Origin: Perilla frutescens
Taxonomy: Eukaryota; Streptophyta; Magnoliopsida; Lamiales; Lamiaceae
Assembly: GCA_026008535.1 (NCBI GenBank)
Contig: BRKX01000002.1
Span: 71,321,380-71,385,379 of the forward strand
Direction: 5' to 3'
DNA length: 64,000 nucleotides
Shown: positions 26,665-38,504 of the stretch, one piece after another
How the letters are laid out: every line of letters begins with the position of its first letter
Numbering within the stretch: position 1 is the first letter of the stretch
Notes under the pieces: model-generated
What the model was told of the DNA's origin: nothing
What the model saw: only the letters and a program-made list of their open reading frames with translations
Databases searched by the model: none
Translations under genes and position numbers: made by a program

Positions 26665-27245
26665 TACATTTTATAACATATTCCGAAATTATTTATTGTA
26701 ATAATATCAATGCATCTAACATGCTTTATTAATAAATTAAAGTATTTTAAAATAAAAATACATTTTCAACTTAACCATATGACAATCTGCAACGTCCATA
26801 TATATGTGTGTGTCCAATGTCGTTATTAGTTTAATTTAGATCGCCTCGTTAAAGTGTCAAAATTATACGTACAATCTAATACTTGGGGTCACACAATAAT
26901 GTAAGTTTTTTGTTTTCCTAATTTTATAATAATTGATCAAATTATATAGTCATCCTAATTCGATCGGCAATCAATCACTATTCAAAACTTTTACGCAACT
27001 AACATATTTAAAAATAGTTGAAAAATGATAAATAAGGGTAGTTGACTTAGCAATAATGTATTTTATCTATATATACGATTCAGTTATATACAAAATAACA
27101 TTTTATTTCCGATGGATTTTGAAACATTTCATTGAAAATTTCGGTCCAAAGCAAATAAACAATCTCATATGATTGTTATTATTATGACTACCATATATAA
27201 CCTATTAGTTCTCAAAACGTATCAAAGAAATAAATGATAATGCAA

Positions 27246-27351
27246 ATTTGGTGGGGATAGCCTAGTGGTGGAGTGATGTTGTTTGGAAATCAAAGGTCAT
27301 GCGTTCGAATTTCCTCAATAACACAGATCGGTTGTATGAGGAAAAAAAAAC
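27246..27351 (+). mobile_element. tRNA-derived SINE, copy 2, with 14-bp target duplication
   Basis: Body with ggatagcctagtggt (A box) and gcgttcgaatttcc (B box), ending in an A-rich tail. It is flanked by a perfect 14-bp direct repeat, aaatgataatgcaa, at 27232-27245 and 27352-27365. Tail plus target duplication show insertion by reverse transcription of an RNA. Confidence 0.9.
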
Positions 27352-28081
27352 AAATGATAATGCAATTCTTTTTAAGGGTAAATAAAGTGTAATGTTATTT
27401 TTTTAACTACCCAATTATTGAGCTACTTTTCTTTTTTATTTTTAAATTTAATTTGCTTTCTAGATCGACTAAAGCTTTTTTAAATAATCACAATTACTAT
27501 CACGATCGCGAAAAGTCAAAAATACATACATGATATTTCAACTTAAAAGATTTAGATGAAATTCAAATAAACTTTCCAATCTGAAAATCATCTCTCCACT
27601 GAGTATGACATGTTTGGAACATCATTATATATAGTTTAATTTTTTTTAAAGGGATTATAAATATATATACACGAATTAACGTTTTATCGACTTTTTTTTT
27701 TGGGAACTACTTTTTATCGAGTTATTATTACTATATTATTCGTTTAGTTTCTCGCTGCGTCAAAATTACAAGAGCAAAAGAAAAGCGTTGACTAAGTAAC
27801 AGTGCAAATTGCAGCAACCGCAGCGGGGAAATGGAATTAACCGCACCCGACAACTCCCCGACCGCAGAGAATGGCGACTGTTTATCTCCCACATTCCACA
27901 GTTCCCCCCAACGCCCCGAATCCAAATCCCGCGCACCCCCGGCGCAAGTTAGGCACCCCCAATTTAAATATCCCACCACACATCCCCTCAAATTACAAAT
28001 CAAACCAATCATTCCACGCCATCGCATAAATATTCCAAAGTCCACTTGGGCAAAATAGTACTTTCACCCCAAACAAACTAG

Positions 28082-28089
28082 TATAAAAA
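28082..28089 (+). promoter_or_regulatory. Putative TATA box of HB1
   Basis: TATAAAAA lies about 220 bases before the upstream ORF and 430 bases before the HB1 start, in a GC-richer promoter region. Position and context fit; the transcription start is not shown. Confidence 0.5.
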
Positions 28090-28301
28090 CCCGCGGTCCC
28101 TTATCGATCAACTTTAGCTGCAAAAACCACCTTACAAAGCGGCAACACGATAAAAAAGCCCATTTTCCGTCGCCGGAGGTTTAAACAAACCTCCTTGAAT
28201 AAGCTCCTCCGTAGCCTGAAATTGATTTTTTCCCCGGCGAAAAAATCATCGTTTCCGCGGCGGAAAGTTAATCACCGGAGCTGGGAAAAGTTGTGCGGCG
28301 C

Positions 28302-28391
28302 ATGATGGGATTTTGCATTTGCCCGTTGGAGACTCCGGCGAGGCTTCTGTGGTGCTCGAGCTTCTTCCGCCACAAGCTAATGCTGTTTTAA
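28302..28391 (+). CDS. Conserved-peptide upstream ORF of the HB1 leader
   Basis: A 29-codon ORF in the 5' leader, beginning MMGFCICPLETPARLLW and ending FFRHKLMLF. It matches in style and position the conserved-peptide uORF known from the Arabidopsis HB1 leader (CPuORF33), whose peptide represses translation of the main ORF. It lies 127 bases before the HB1 ATG, is not in an alternative exon, and has an intact start, frame and stop. Its preservation next to a truncated main ORF is unusual. Confidence 0.8.
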   Translation: MMGFCICPLETPARLLWCSSFFRHKLMLF

Positions 28392-28518
28392 TACACTAGT
28401 TTTTTTTTAAGAGAAAAATCATCCGCCATTAACATTGTGTTGTAGAGCTGTTTAAAAATCTAGTGTTTTCTGAGACATTTACTCATACACGTCGCGTGGG
28501 TCTTGGATCTGTGAATCA

Positions 28519-29644
28519 ATGGAATCCGGGCGTATTTTTTTCGAGCCGTCTTGCCATAACAATATGTTTTTTCTAGGGAACGGCGATTCCGGATTTCGAG
28601 GTACATTTCAATCATCGCTGTCCTTTTTTTTTCAAGACTTGGTAGATGTTACATTTGGTGAACTATATTAAATCGACTATATGTATTTAATTTTTTAAAT
28701 TTGGAATGTAGTCGGAGGAAGAACGGTGATAAACATGGAGGAGTCGTCGAAGAGGCGGCCGTTTTTCAGCACGGCGGCGGAGGAGCTGTACGACGAGGAA
28801 TATTTCGACGAGCAGTTGCCGGAAAAGAAACGCCGTCTTACTCCTGAACAGGTATATACTTAATATTTTGTATGCCTTGCGCTTCAAAAATAAAAATAAA
28901 AATAGGAATCACGATGTTGTCATCCGGAAAATTCGATTGAGATAAAACCTTGATTAAACAGCATATTCTATATATCCAGCTCAAATCAGAATCGAATTCC
29001 CTCATTTTCCAGACCACGAATTCATCATATCGCCTACTCCGATCTCTAAGAAAGTGTTCCACCAACTTTAGTTTTATACTTTTATTCGATAGAGACATGT
29101 TTGATTGACGTTAATCAATCTATAATCTGATTATCAAGTTATGATTTTTTATTTTTTTTTTTATTTTTATAGATGAATAATATAAGAATTTTTTTTTGGT
29201 CGATGAGGAGAAAATCTGTAGGGAGATAGACTTCAAATCACATAGGATAAGCGAATTATACTAGCTAGGCAAGTTGGGCTCAACCCAAAAGGTTTTGATA
29301 GAACTCGGACTCGTAGTTTTTGGTAACAAGTTCACTCAGTCTATCACTAGATCGGGGCAATCAATCACGGGTTTATTTGATTTTGTTGTGATGATGGGAA
29401 ATAGGTGCACTTGCTGGAGAAGAGCTTTGAGACGGAGAACAAGCTGGAGCCGGAGCGCAAGACTCAACTGGCTAAGAAGCTGAATCTGCAGCCGCGGCAG
29501 GTGGCGGTTTGGTTTCAGAACCGCCGTGCGCGGTGGAAGACCAAGCAGCTTGAGAGGGATTATGATCAGCTTAAGTCCTCCTACGACTCCCTCCTCTCCA
29601 ACTACGACTCCATTCTCAAGGAGAATGACAAGCTCAAAAATGAG
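28519..29644 (+). CDS. HB1: HD-Zip class I transcription factor HB1, lacks last exon
   Basis: Three exons (28519-28600, 28712-28851, 29405-29644) give 154 codons without a stop. They encode the N-terminal motif ESGRIFFEP, the EKKRRLTPEQVHLLEKSFE homeodomain start, the recognition helix QVAVWFQNRRARWKTKQ and most of the leucine zipper (LERDYDQLKSSYDSL). In Arabidopsis HB1 (At3g01470, about 272 aa) a further exon completes the zipper and the acidic C-terminus. I find no such exon: only 340 bases separate the last donor (29645) from the PAD4 start, and the PAD4 intron and downstream region do not show it. HB1 is next to CYP38 and CBC1 in Arabidopsis too. It would normally regulate growth and cell-wall genes in the nucleus. 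Here it is probably a 3'-truncated gene; a rearrangement or an assembly join would explain it. Confidence 0.85.
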
Positions 29645-29924
29645 GTACAAATTAAATCAAAATTCTTGTTTTCCAATTTGATTATCTAGCTAGCGCGAGA
29701 CTGTCTAGGCGGGACGGGGACCAATGCTTTACCTAGACGTTTTTATTTTATGTAATATTGTATCATATATTATTATTTATATTAAAAAAACAATACTAAA
29801 ACATAAATTGAAAATCCTACTAAACCCCCACCAAAAAGATATTGAAGATGCAACCGGTCACACTTCCCTTCACATACCACCCACAAGGGAGCTAAGAAAA
29901 AAAAAGGAGAAAGCAAAAAAAAAA

Positions 29925-29960
<36 letters not shown>

Positions 29961-29984
29961 GAGGAGGAGGAAGAAGAAGCTTCA

Positions 29985-32900
29985 ATGGAACCGGAAACTT
30001 CTCAGTAAGTTAATCCCCAAAAAAAAATCAAAATAAGTCCATAATTTGACTTAGAAATTGTGTATATACAATCACACACACCACAACGTGGCGATTTTCT
30101 CACTATAATTTTCCAATTGATTAATTATTTATTACATATATGGCTGCAGGTTCGAGTCTAGTGAGATGCTGGCGACGTACCTGGCGTCGACGCCGCTCCT
30201 CGACGAGTCGTGGCGGCTGAGCAGCCGCGCGAACGCCGCCGCGGCGCAGAGCTTCCTCGTCCACCGCGTGGGGCGGGTCGCCTACCTGGCGTTTTCCGGC
30301 GTCCAGGTCGTGGATTGCACGGAGGAGAGCTGCCGGAAGCTGGTGGAGGTCGAGAGTTATGCCAACGGAATATTCGGCGGATTCTGCGCTCGCGGCGGCG
30401 GCGATGGCGGCGATCGTGAGCCGATCATGGTGCATGGCGGCCTCCTGCAACTCTTCTTGTTGTTTTATCACACCCAGAATTTCCAACGCAAGGTCAGTTT
30501 TGATTTTTTTTTTTTAATTTCATGCAAAATTTGATTTGATTTTGAGTTCGATTTGATGAAATCGAGTGGTTTTGAAAATTTTAGTTATGTGGAATTGTGC
30601 TTGATTAATTATCTGAAAATCAACTTGATCATTTGTGTGTTTTTTTTTTTTTGGTTTGCTTCACACATTCAATCATAAATTTAATTTTCAGTTCGTATAA
30701 AATTAGAACCTAGTTTAAATCTATTGATGTCACGATTCTCCGATTAATCTTACATTTTTTTTTTTATCAACTATCATTCATCTAGAAAAATTTCCCACTT
30801 ATTTTTAGAGAGTAAAAAAAAAAAAAAACTCATTGTGAAAATGATCAATTATCTGGATAATGTGTGAAAAGTTAACCAAGTTTGTCAAGCAATTAGGAAA
30901 GATCTTTTTCTAGTTTTCACTTTTAACCCTTTTACATCACACCTTTTATTTTGGATGAACCTCGTTAATTAGGATGACACTTAAACACCTACTGTCTGTC
31001 TATATATATATATAAGATTTTTTTCTACTTTTGGGATTTGGGAGTCTTGTATGTTATACTCTCATCGTTTCTGAATAAGTGTCATTCTAAAAAAGGTGTC
31101 AATTTACAAATTCGAAATAAAAAAATTCACATTTTTCACACATTTACCCTCATTTAATGCATTTATACATCCATATTTAACTAATTTAATGTATTTACAA
31201 AAGAGTGTATTAGATAATTCAATTAATTTATTAATATGTGTGCATTCATCCAAAATGACCCTTAATTTTTATATATGTGTGCTATTTTGCAATTTTATTA
31301 ATTATTTAATCAGATTTCAAATACTTTTGTATTGGGAATGGTTAATATAAAAAAGGAAAAAGGTGAATACAAATAGGTTCATATAAATGTTTCTTGAAGT
31401 AACCTTTTATGCTGACTCCTACATAGACATAATTCTTAAGAGTTATATCCCTTTTTAACCTTTTTTTTTTCTTTTTTTTTTCTTTTGTGAAATGGACCAT
31501 TACGATAGAATTTCACATTATATGAGGTCCATGTGTGTTCGATGAATCTGTCCCATTAAGATGCGACATACCACCACCAAATTATGATATTTATTAGTTA
31601 AGTAAAAAAGGTTTTTAATTCAAATTAAATCTTGTATACACGTTATAGGTCGAGTTCGTTGAATTTATTTAATGCGATTATCTTTCCTATATAATTTTTC
31701 TAGTGCAATTTATCCTTTTTTATGTAAGTCAATAATAATATTTATTAATTATTACCATAATAAAGATCTTTTATATATAGTGGTAGATTCATATGGAAAC
31801 TAATATATTATATTAGATTTTACATTATTATATTACATAATTACCCTTAAATTAAAATTATAATAGGGATATAATAGGTAAATCAAAATTTGTAAAACAT
31901 CACACTTTTATAATAGTAGTAGATTTTCGACTTTTTTTTTTTACACTCACACACCCGACCTGTGGTATTGAGGAGATTTGAACCCGTGACCTTTGGTCTT
32001 CAAGCAATCTCACTTCACTACTAGGCCATCCCCACCGGAACATTTTCGACTATTATAAAGTAGGGCAACTAGCCTAGTAATCCCAAAAAAATTAATTTGT
32101 CTCTATGTTGAGAGAATAATTGATACTTAGATTTTTTTTCTTTTTTGTGTTCGAAAAAGCTCTACATCCGAATGAATCCGAAATAAGAGTCATAAGTTTT
32201 CAACTCTAACTATTTAATTAAATATAATATCTCATATTCTATATCAATATTATATATAATGTTGAATTTTTTTTAATCAAATAAAAAAATGTGTCGATAT
32301 CAAAGGTTATGAAATGCAATCAAGCAACGCAACCTCACAATGATGATAAATTGATAATATTTAAATAATGATATACATCACATCTATGCATATGTATTAT
32401 GTGCTCTCTCAGCCTTAAAGCAAGTTGTTTCTTTCACTTTCTTTCTTTTTAATAAATTCACGTGATTTAGCCACGTAATCATGTTAATTTTGTATGGTTT
32501 CATGTACATATATCATACATGGCCTACCAAAAATTCTGTGGTTTGAATTGTGAAATAAAATCCATAGCTATGTGCTTATAGGGGAATTTTATTAATAAAG
32601 ACAAAATAAATGAAATAAAAAGTCGTGATGAGGGTCAAAATAGTCATCTTCTATGTTATTTAATTATCATGTATGATTGACTAGAATAATTATTTTCGAA
32701 GTCCTTTTCTCACATAATTGTAAAAATGGTCGAGACTTTGTGTTGGTACACAAATTGCTGAATTCATGCCTAATATTATTGACAGTGGGCCCAACCTAAC
32801 CTAGACAATTTCTAGAGACTAACTGAAATTAGTAAAATTACTACAATCATTTTCTACTTTCTTGGTTTTGGTTTTGGTTATGGTAAAGTTGAATACCATA

Positions 32901-34807
32901 ATAGTGAATTATTTTTACTATGTTATAATTACTTTTATTGTTATAACAATTATTATAAGATCATAAATTTAATAGCGAAATACGGACTGAAACACTAAAA
33001 AGTATAACGGAAAGCTCGAACCGAACCGAAGTGAACCACCCCAAATAACAAGGAAATTGATTAATTACATATTCACTCAATCTCCCTTTTACTTGCATGG
33101 AATCAAAACTTGGTTTTAGTAATGATTTATATACATGCATTGCTAATTTGCTATGACATGATGCAGATGCTTGAAATATTGAATGAATGCAAATCAATAG
33201 TTTACACCGGTCATTCTCTAGGAGGAGCCATTGCATCCCTCACAGCCCTTTGGCTCCTCTCAAGTGTTGAAACAGCTTCACATTCCATTCATGTTTTGTG
33301 CATCACATTTGGCTCCCCAATGCTGGGAAACGAGTCTTTTTCCCAAGCAATCCTCCAAGAGAGGTGGGGTGGCAGCTTCTGCCACGTTGTACGGCAGCAC
33401 GACATCGTGCCACGGATGCTCTTCGCTCCAGCAACTCCGATCATGGAGGAGCTTCGTGTCCTGTTCCAGTTCTGGCACTTGTCCATGGCCTCACACTCAC
33501 TCGCACAGCTCGCCTCTCAGCTGTCCTACGATGACACAGTCGAGGTGCTCGAGCTTGTGCTGAGAAGAGATCACGTGGAGTTGGAGATCAAGATCAAGAT
33601 CAAGAAGGGAACTCCTCAAGTGTGTTTTGGCCTTTTGGGAGCTACTTGTTCTGCACTGATAATGGAGCAATTTGCTTGGATAACAGAGTTGCTATTGTTA
33701 AGTTGCTTTACTTGATGATGTTGAAGGGCTCTTCTCTATCCTATATTGAGGACCACCTCAAGTACGAGAGCTATGTTGCGCGTGTTTGCTGGCAGTACTT
33801 ACGGAGGAGGAGCTTGACAAACATCTCCTTCTCTGAGTCGAGCAATGAGGCTGGGATTTCCTTAGCATTGCACTCATCAGGCATTGATCATTTTCAGGTG
33901 ATCATCATAGATTTCTTGATGTGTATGGAGTTTTAGGCTTTAGTTGTTATTGCTGATGATTATAGTTTCTTGCAGGAGGCGATTTATGGGACTGCGAAGA
34001 GCTGTCTAGCTATGGCACGACAGATAGGGTGCAGACGCAACCTTAACACTGCTAAGATGGCTGTTTCATTGGCCAAAGTGAACCCTCTGAGAGCTCAGAT
34101 AGAGTGGTACAAGAAATTCTGTGATGACTCTGATGATCAAGTGGGATACTATGATGCTTTCAAGATGAGATCCACTTCGAAGAAAGGGTCTAAGGTGAAT
34201 CTGAACCGTGTTAGGCTCGGGCAGTTCTGGGACGAGGTGATCAACATGATGGAGACGAATCAACTGACTCATGACTTCCACAAGCTGGCAAAGTATGTCA
34301 ACGCGTCTCACTCTTACATGCTTCTTGTCGAGCCTCTTGAGGTTGCAGAGTATTACAGAATATGCATGCACAAAAAGAGGGGCCACTACATTGATCATGG
34401 GAGGGAGAAGAGGTTCAAGGTTTTCAATAAGTGGTGGAGGGACAAGAAAGTTGGAGATGAGGAGGGAAACCCGAGGAGCAGGTTTCCTGACTCAAGATCC
34501 GTGCTTCTGGGCTCGAGTGGAGGAGGCTAGAGACTGTGTGTACCATGTCACCGGTGAGAGGGATTCATGGAGGCAGTCTGTTTTGTTTGACAAGATCGTG
34601 GTGTTCGAGCAGTATGCACGAGGGATGATCGAGAAGAAGGAGGTGTCAGTGGATGTGTTGTCTAAGAACTCGAGTTACAGCATGTTTACAGAAGAGTGGC
34701 AAGAGCTGAAATCGCGGCTGCAACTCCTCCTCCCTCGATTCCCAGTTCCTCAAGATGCGACAGTGCAGGATATGTGTATAGAAGTTGAGAATACTTTTCT
34801 TTGCTAG
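29985..34807 (+). CDS. PAD4: PAD4-like lipase-domain immune regulator with two frameshifts
   Basis: Exons 29985-30004, 30150-30492, 33167-33897 and 33976-34807. The start (MEPETSQFESSEMLATYL), the lipase nucleophile elbow TGHSLGG (Ser138), RQHDIVPR (Asp200), FWPFGSYLFCTDNGAICLDN and the EP-domain motifs (LRAQIEWYKKFCDD, VNLNRVRLGQFWDEVI, KNSSYSMF) identify PAD4, the partner of EDS1 in basal and TIR-receptor immunity. The usual catalytic His neighbourhood reads KYESYVA, so that His seems absent. The frame shifts by minus one near 33600, in a gatcaa repeat, and by plus one near 34490. As written, translation would stop at 33713-33715, after the lipase-like part, without the EP domain. A 2.67-kb intron 2 contains an antisense SINE. 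Frameshifts may be real decay or assembly errors. Confidence 0.88.
31057..31265. mobile_element. Stowaway-like MITE remnant in PAD4 intron 2
   Basis: Starts tactctcatcgtttctgaat and contains aagtgtcattct, tttaatgcatttatac and gtgcattcatccaaaatgac. These segments recur at 54712-54898 in the same orientation and at 21250-21492 inverted. Ends are approximate. Confidence 0.45.
31933..32041 (-). mobile_element. tRNA-derived SINE, copy 3, antisense in PAD4 intron
   Basis: On the minus strand it reads ttccggtggggatggcctag, then gtcacgggttcaaatctcc (B box), caggtcgggtgtgtgag and an A tail. A perfect 10-bp duplication attttcgact flanks it (31923-31932 and 32042-32051). Being inside intron 2 it should be spliced out. 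Confidence 0.9.
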
Positions 34808-35033
34808 GTTTTCATGATCATGAAGCCTAATAGCAGCTAGGGCTATCTGTGTTGTTGTGCCTAATACAGGTCCCTTTCCTTTTATAGTAAGTTTTCGGGC
34901 CGTTGATGTATATCATTATAAACCTTCACAGCTTGAGGAACACAGGTTTCTAATTGAGGAAAGAAGCTATGTATAATGGCTGATGCAATATATTTGTGTA
35001 TACATTGTCTCTGAGGAATTGAACATGGTATCA

Positions 35034-37210
35034 TCAAACACTTCCATTGGTTGCATCAATGTTCTTAACAGGACCTTTGAACCATTTTCTTGCATTGACG
35101 AGCCACCACAGCATGATCAAGCCCAGACCAGCATCTAGAGCCACATGTGCATAGTTGAAATTATCCCAAGTGATGGGATAGAATGTAGGTAGTAGGAAGA
35201 CTGAGAAGTGTAGCAGATCCAGAGGAAGGCTGTGAAGCAAATTGGGCGTCGGGCTCTCCCTAGATAGAATGGTCCAGCATTGAAGTTGCTCTCGGCCATC
35301 ACCAATCTTGCAAAGATGGGAACAACATAGCCACCAACCCATCCAACTGTGCATATGGAGGTTATGGCAGTGAACACGACGTTCACCTTCAAGACCGGTA
35401 GTCCTAGGAGGATGCAGATAAACGTGCAGAGCCACACAGCATTGGAAGACACCTTGTGCTTTGGGTGAAGTCTTCTCCATACTGATGAGAATGGGATCCC
35501 ATTGTCTCTTGCTAGAGTATAAACCTGCATCAGTATTGCTTTTTCAGACATAGTTGAATCAACAATCTTAATTGTTAGTAAACTGTCAAAATTCTTACAA
35601 CTCTTGCTGCACTTGTTGTGATAGAGAGCCCTCCAAAGAAGAAGGAACCCCATATGATGAAGATTAGTAGTATTGCTCCAGCAGAACTGTTGTGTCGTCC
35701 GTGAAAGGCATCGTAGAGTATTTGAGCCGGAACAAAAGCCTCGACAGTCTCATTAGAGACGTCGTATGGATAAGCAGCATCTTGCAAGAAGATCATCACA
35801 ACTTGATAAGTGATCAGTTTTCAAGAATCTTGCAAATCTGGTGTAAGGGAAGGAATTCTCTATATATATATATACCTGAATGCTAAAAGTGAGAGCCAAG
35901 ATATAAGCCCATCCAAAGACAGAAATGATCCCTATGCTGGCAAGAATCGCGGTAGGCCCGTTCTTGTCTGCACCTTTGGTTTCCTCAGTGAGATGTGCTG
36001 CTGCATCATATCCATAAAGAGAATACTGGCTCACTAGAAGAGAGAGAATGGCTGCATATGGTTTACTCGACACCCCTGTCGTCTCTACTCCCATCTTGAA
36101 TACAGTGAACACGTATGAAGCCTGTTGTCTGCTCAACGACACAAGAGGGAGCATGATCACAATCACCAATCCCCCCACCACCTACCACATGATCAAAATC
36201 CATGCTACTGTAACAACTTAGACAGATATTTCTACCATAATCTCATCTCATGTCATCTAGTTTACCTTACCTGCCACCATATTGAGATTATATCAATGAA
36301 TGCAATGACTTCTAATGCAAATGTGTTGAGCACTGCCCATATAACAGAGAGCCCCATATACATGCATAAGAACAGCCATTTAGGCGCGAGGTAGCCCCCG
36401 CCTCTATTCGTGCCCGTGCACAGCAGAATAATACTCTGCAGTGTCTGAGATCCTGCATAAGCCTAAACGGTATATATGTAATAGAATGGATAAAGATTAT
36501 GAGTTTTTGATCACATTTTGTCACACTCTAATTACTTATATTTTGACAAAATGTGTTGCAGTCCTAACCTGAGTGCCTATGCCAGCAATCAGCCATATTG
36601 TCTCGAGCCAGGCACAGAACCAAGAAGCCAACGGGCCCCATCTCGGGCCAGCCAAATGTGCAGCCCAGAAGTATAGTGATCCTGTAGTCTGTAAACACAA
36701 AAATACAAAAAACACAGTAGCATGGCATGAAATTTGCTCTTCTTCAATAGTCACACTACACTTGAAGTTTAAACGACATCCAAAACAACATAGAAACTGC
36801 AGAAATGAAATGAAACGATGTGTTTCTAGCAACATTACAACATAACATAAACTATATATAGAGACCGGGAATGAGGAGCAAATCTCAGCCATGGCGAGTC
36901 CAACGAAGCAGGTGAAGAATGAGACGATGATCCAACCCCAGACAAGGGGGGCCGGCCCTGCATAGAGTAAACTCGAGCCGTATAGAGGAGTGATGCCGGT
37001 GAAAAGGGTCATTGTTGAGAATGAAATGGCTAGTGTTTTGAATAAAGTCTGCACCAAAACAAACACTAAAATCCAGTTCACTTTTGCAGTAGTAGCAAAA
37101 CAGAAGGGGTAAAAAAATAAATCAAGAATTTGTGTTACCATTTGCCTTCTAAGCTCTTGCTTGTATCCTAGCTCATTCAAACGCTTCTCTGCTGAATCCA
37201 TTTGCTCCAT
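35034..37210 (-). CDS. BAT1: BAT1/GABA-permease-type amino acid transporter, damaged
   Basis: Seven exons on the minus strand (37139-37210, 36866-37048, 36569-36688, 36271-36462, 35876-36181, 35599-35781, 35034-35524) cover about 515 codons, the usual BAT1 length. Motifs include LNELGYKQELRRQM at the start, GITPLYGSSLLYAGP, HLTEETKGADKNGP and SITTSAARVVYTLARD; about twelve membrane helices are expected for this APC-family permease. Arabidopsis BAT1 (At2g01170) transports amino acids and GABA, with mitochondrial GABA permease activity reported. Two defects are visible. The acceptor before exon 6 reads AA instead of AG (35782-35783), so splicing at the next AG would drop one base. A one-base deletion in the last exon near 35215 moves the frame between LWICYT and SVFLLPTFYP. 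The 491-nt length of that exon agrees with a lost base. Confidence 0.87.
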
Positions 37211-37842
37211 TTTTTTTTTGTATAGAGCTTCAACTTCAATTCAAGATTCTGCACATACACAACTCATGCAAAGCAAAAATCTTTCACCTCTCTAAGAAAA
37301 TGAACTTTAGAGGCTTTGGCAGCAACTTTTTGTAGTGTTGAGAGAGAGAGAGAGAGAGAGAGAGATGACATGTTCATCAACTGCAGCTCAATTTGTTTAT
37401 GTTATATTACATCATTACCAAGTGTGAAGTGATGGAAATAAAGAGTCAAAAACTCCAAATATTATATCATCAAAAAGCATAGCACAATTCAATGGTGACA
37501 TGGTTTTTTTTTATATACTGCAAAGATTAAATAAGTGACTGCAGAAGTTGAACGTTGTTCCATTTTCAACAAGTAAACTAAGCATTTTGCATGAAGAAGA
37601 ATAAGGTTTCAACAAGGCTTTACTTATTTTGTTATTATATATATATATATATTGACTTATTCAATACTTTGAGTTTTATTTACTCCATTAAATTCGGCTG
37701 CATCTGAATTGCAGAAGAAAAATTCAACGTTTGTTTTTCTTTGTCAGACATGAATCATAAATGGATGGATGAGAACAGACTTGCTCACCCTCTACAATTT
37801 ACTCATTCACGTAAAAGGATCATGATCCCTCAATATTTTATT
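37211..37842. other. BAT1 5' flank
   Basis: Upstream of the permease on its own strand. An AG dinucleotide run lies at 37341-37365, probably in the leader or core promoter (CT-rich on the transcribed strand). A TA run lies at about 37638-37653. No gene is seen before the LTR element. Confidence 0.55.
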
Positions 37843-37847
37843 TATTT

Positions 37848-38445
37848 TGTTCAAACCGTTGGTTTGTTATTAGTTTGGATATGTTTTGTTTTGTCTTTCT
37901 TTATTTGTTTGTGCAGGAAAATAGTTGAGATATTCTAGGAAATCTGTTGTGGTTGACTAGTTCAAAGAGTTGATCAAGATAAGGTTGTTACGGGAGTTGC
38001 GGGCGTGCGGCGCAAAGTTAGGAATGGATTTCATGGAGAGATCAAGTTATTATTTGGAGTAAAGACCAAGTAATGAGTTTTGTATAAATAGGAATCAGTT
38101 GTATAGTGTTAGATACAGATGATAGAGAGAGATATATTCAGATCTGTATTGAGATACTAGTTTTCTACAAGTGTTAGTTAAGACAACTTTAGTCACAACC
38201 TTCTGTGAAGGAAGAGATAAAGTGTCTTAAGTTTAGTAAGAGTTTACTTGTAGTGTTTTTGTAATTCACAAATTCATAGTGAATATTTTGCCCTGAGGCA
38301 CTTCGCGAGATTATAGAAATATAATCTCGTGAAATTTTCAATCCATTGTTCTGTTACTATATTTCTGCTGCATGTTCAAAGTTGTCCCAACTTTAGATAC
38401 AACTTTGATCACAACTCTGTCAAAACCGAGAGTTCGGTTTTTTCA
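37848..38445 (+). repeat. 5' LTR of the retrotransposon
   Basis: 598 bp, from TGTTCAAACC to GGTTTTTTCA. It contains a TATAAATA box at 38083-38090, a likely promoter. Compared with the 3' LTR it shows about 2.5% substitutions. Confidence 0.95.
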
Positions 38446-38504
38446 ATTGGCATCAAGAGCATACACTTGACACACTAAGTGGTGATCCTGCTTTTGTGAG
38501 TACA

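Larger units (their letters stand above)
23719..28081. other. Intergenic DNA upstream of HB1
   Basis: No gene is visible. It contains an imperfect tandem duplication at about 23767-23860 (aatattttattttggtgatc repeated), a dispersed direct repeat of gctgctcttcaacacacttg near 24290 and 24372, a right-end Stowaway fragment near 24420-24490 (tgggacggaaggagta), a probable left-end Stowaway fragment from about 25286, the ATT microsatellite at 25160-25233, a fold-back element at 26191-26664 and a SINE at 27246-27351. From about 27770 the base composition rises in GC, consistent with HB1 promoter. Confidence 0.5.

Noticed and set aside
29900..29985. Arg/Glu repeat peptide in the PAD4 leader
   Set aside because: Produced by a GA dinucleotide run and GAG repeats in the 5' UTR; the conserved PAD4 protein starts at 29985.
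29645..33166. Missing HB1 last exon hidden in the PAD4 region
   Set aside because: I read through the interval for a zipper continuation and acidic C-terminus and found only AT-rich intron, a MITE remnant and a SINE.
33231..33563. Overlapping ORFs within PAD4 exon 3 on both strands
   Set aside because: They are out-of-frame readings of the GC-richer lipase-domain exon with no family resemblance.
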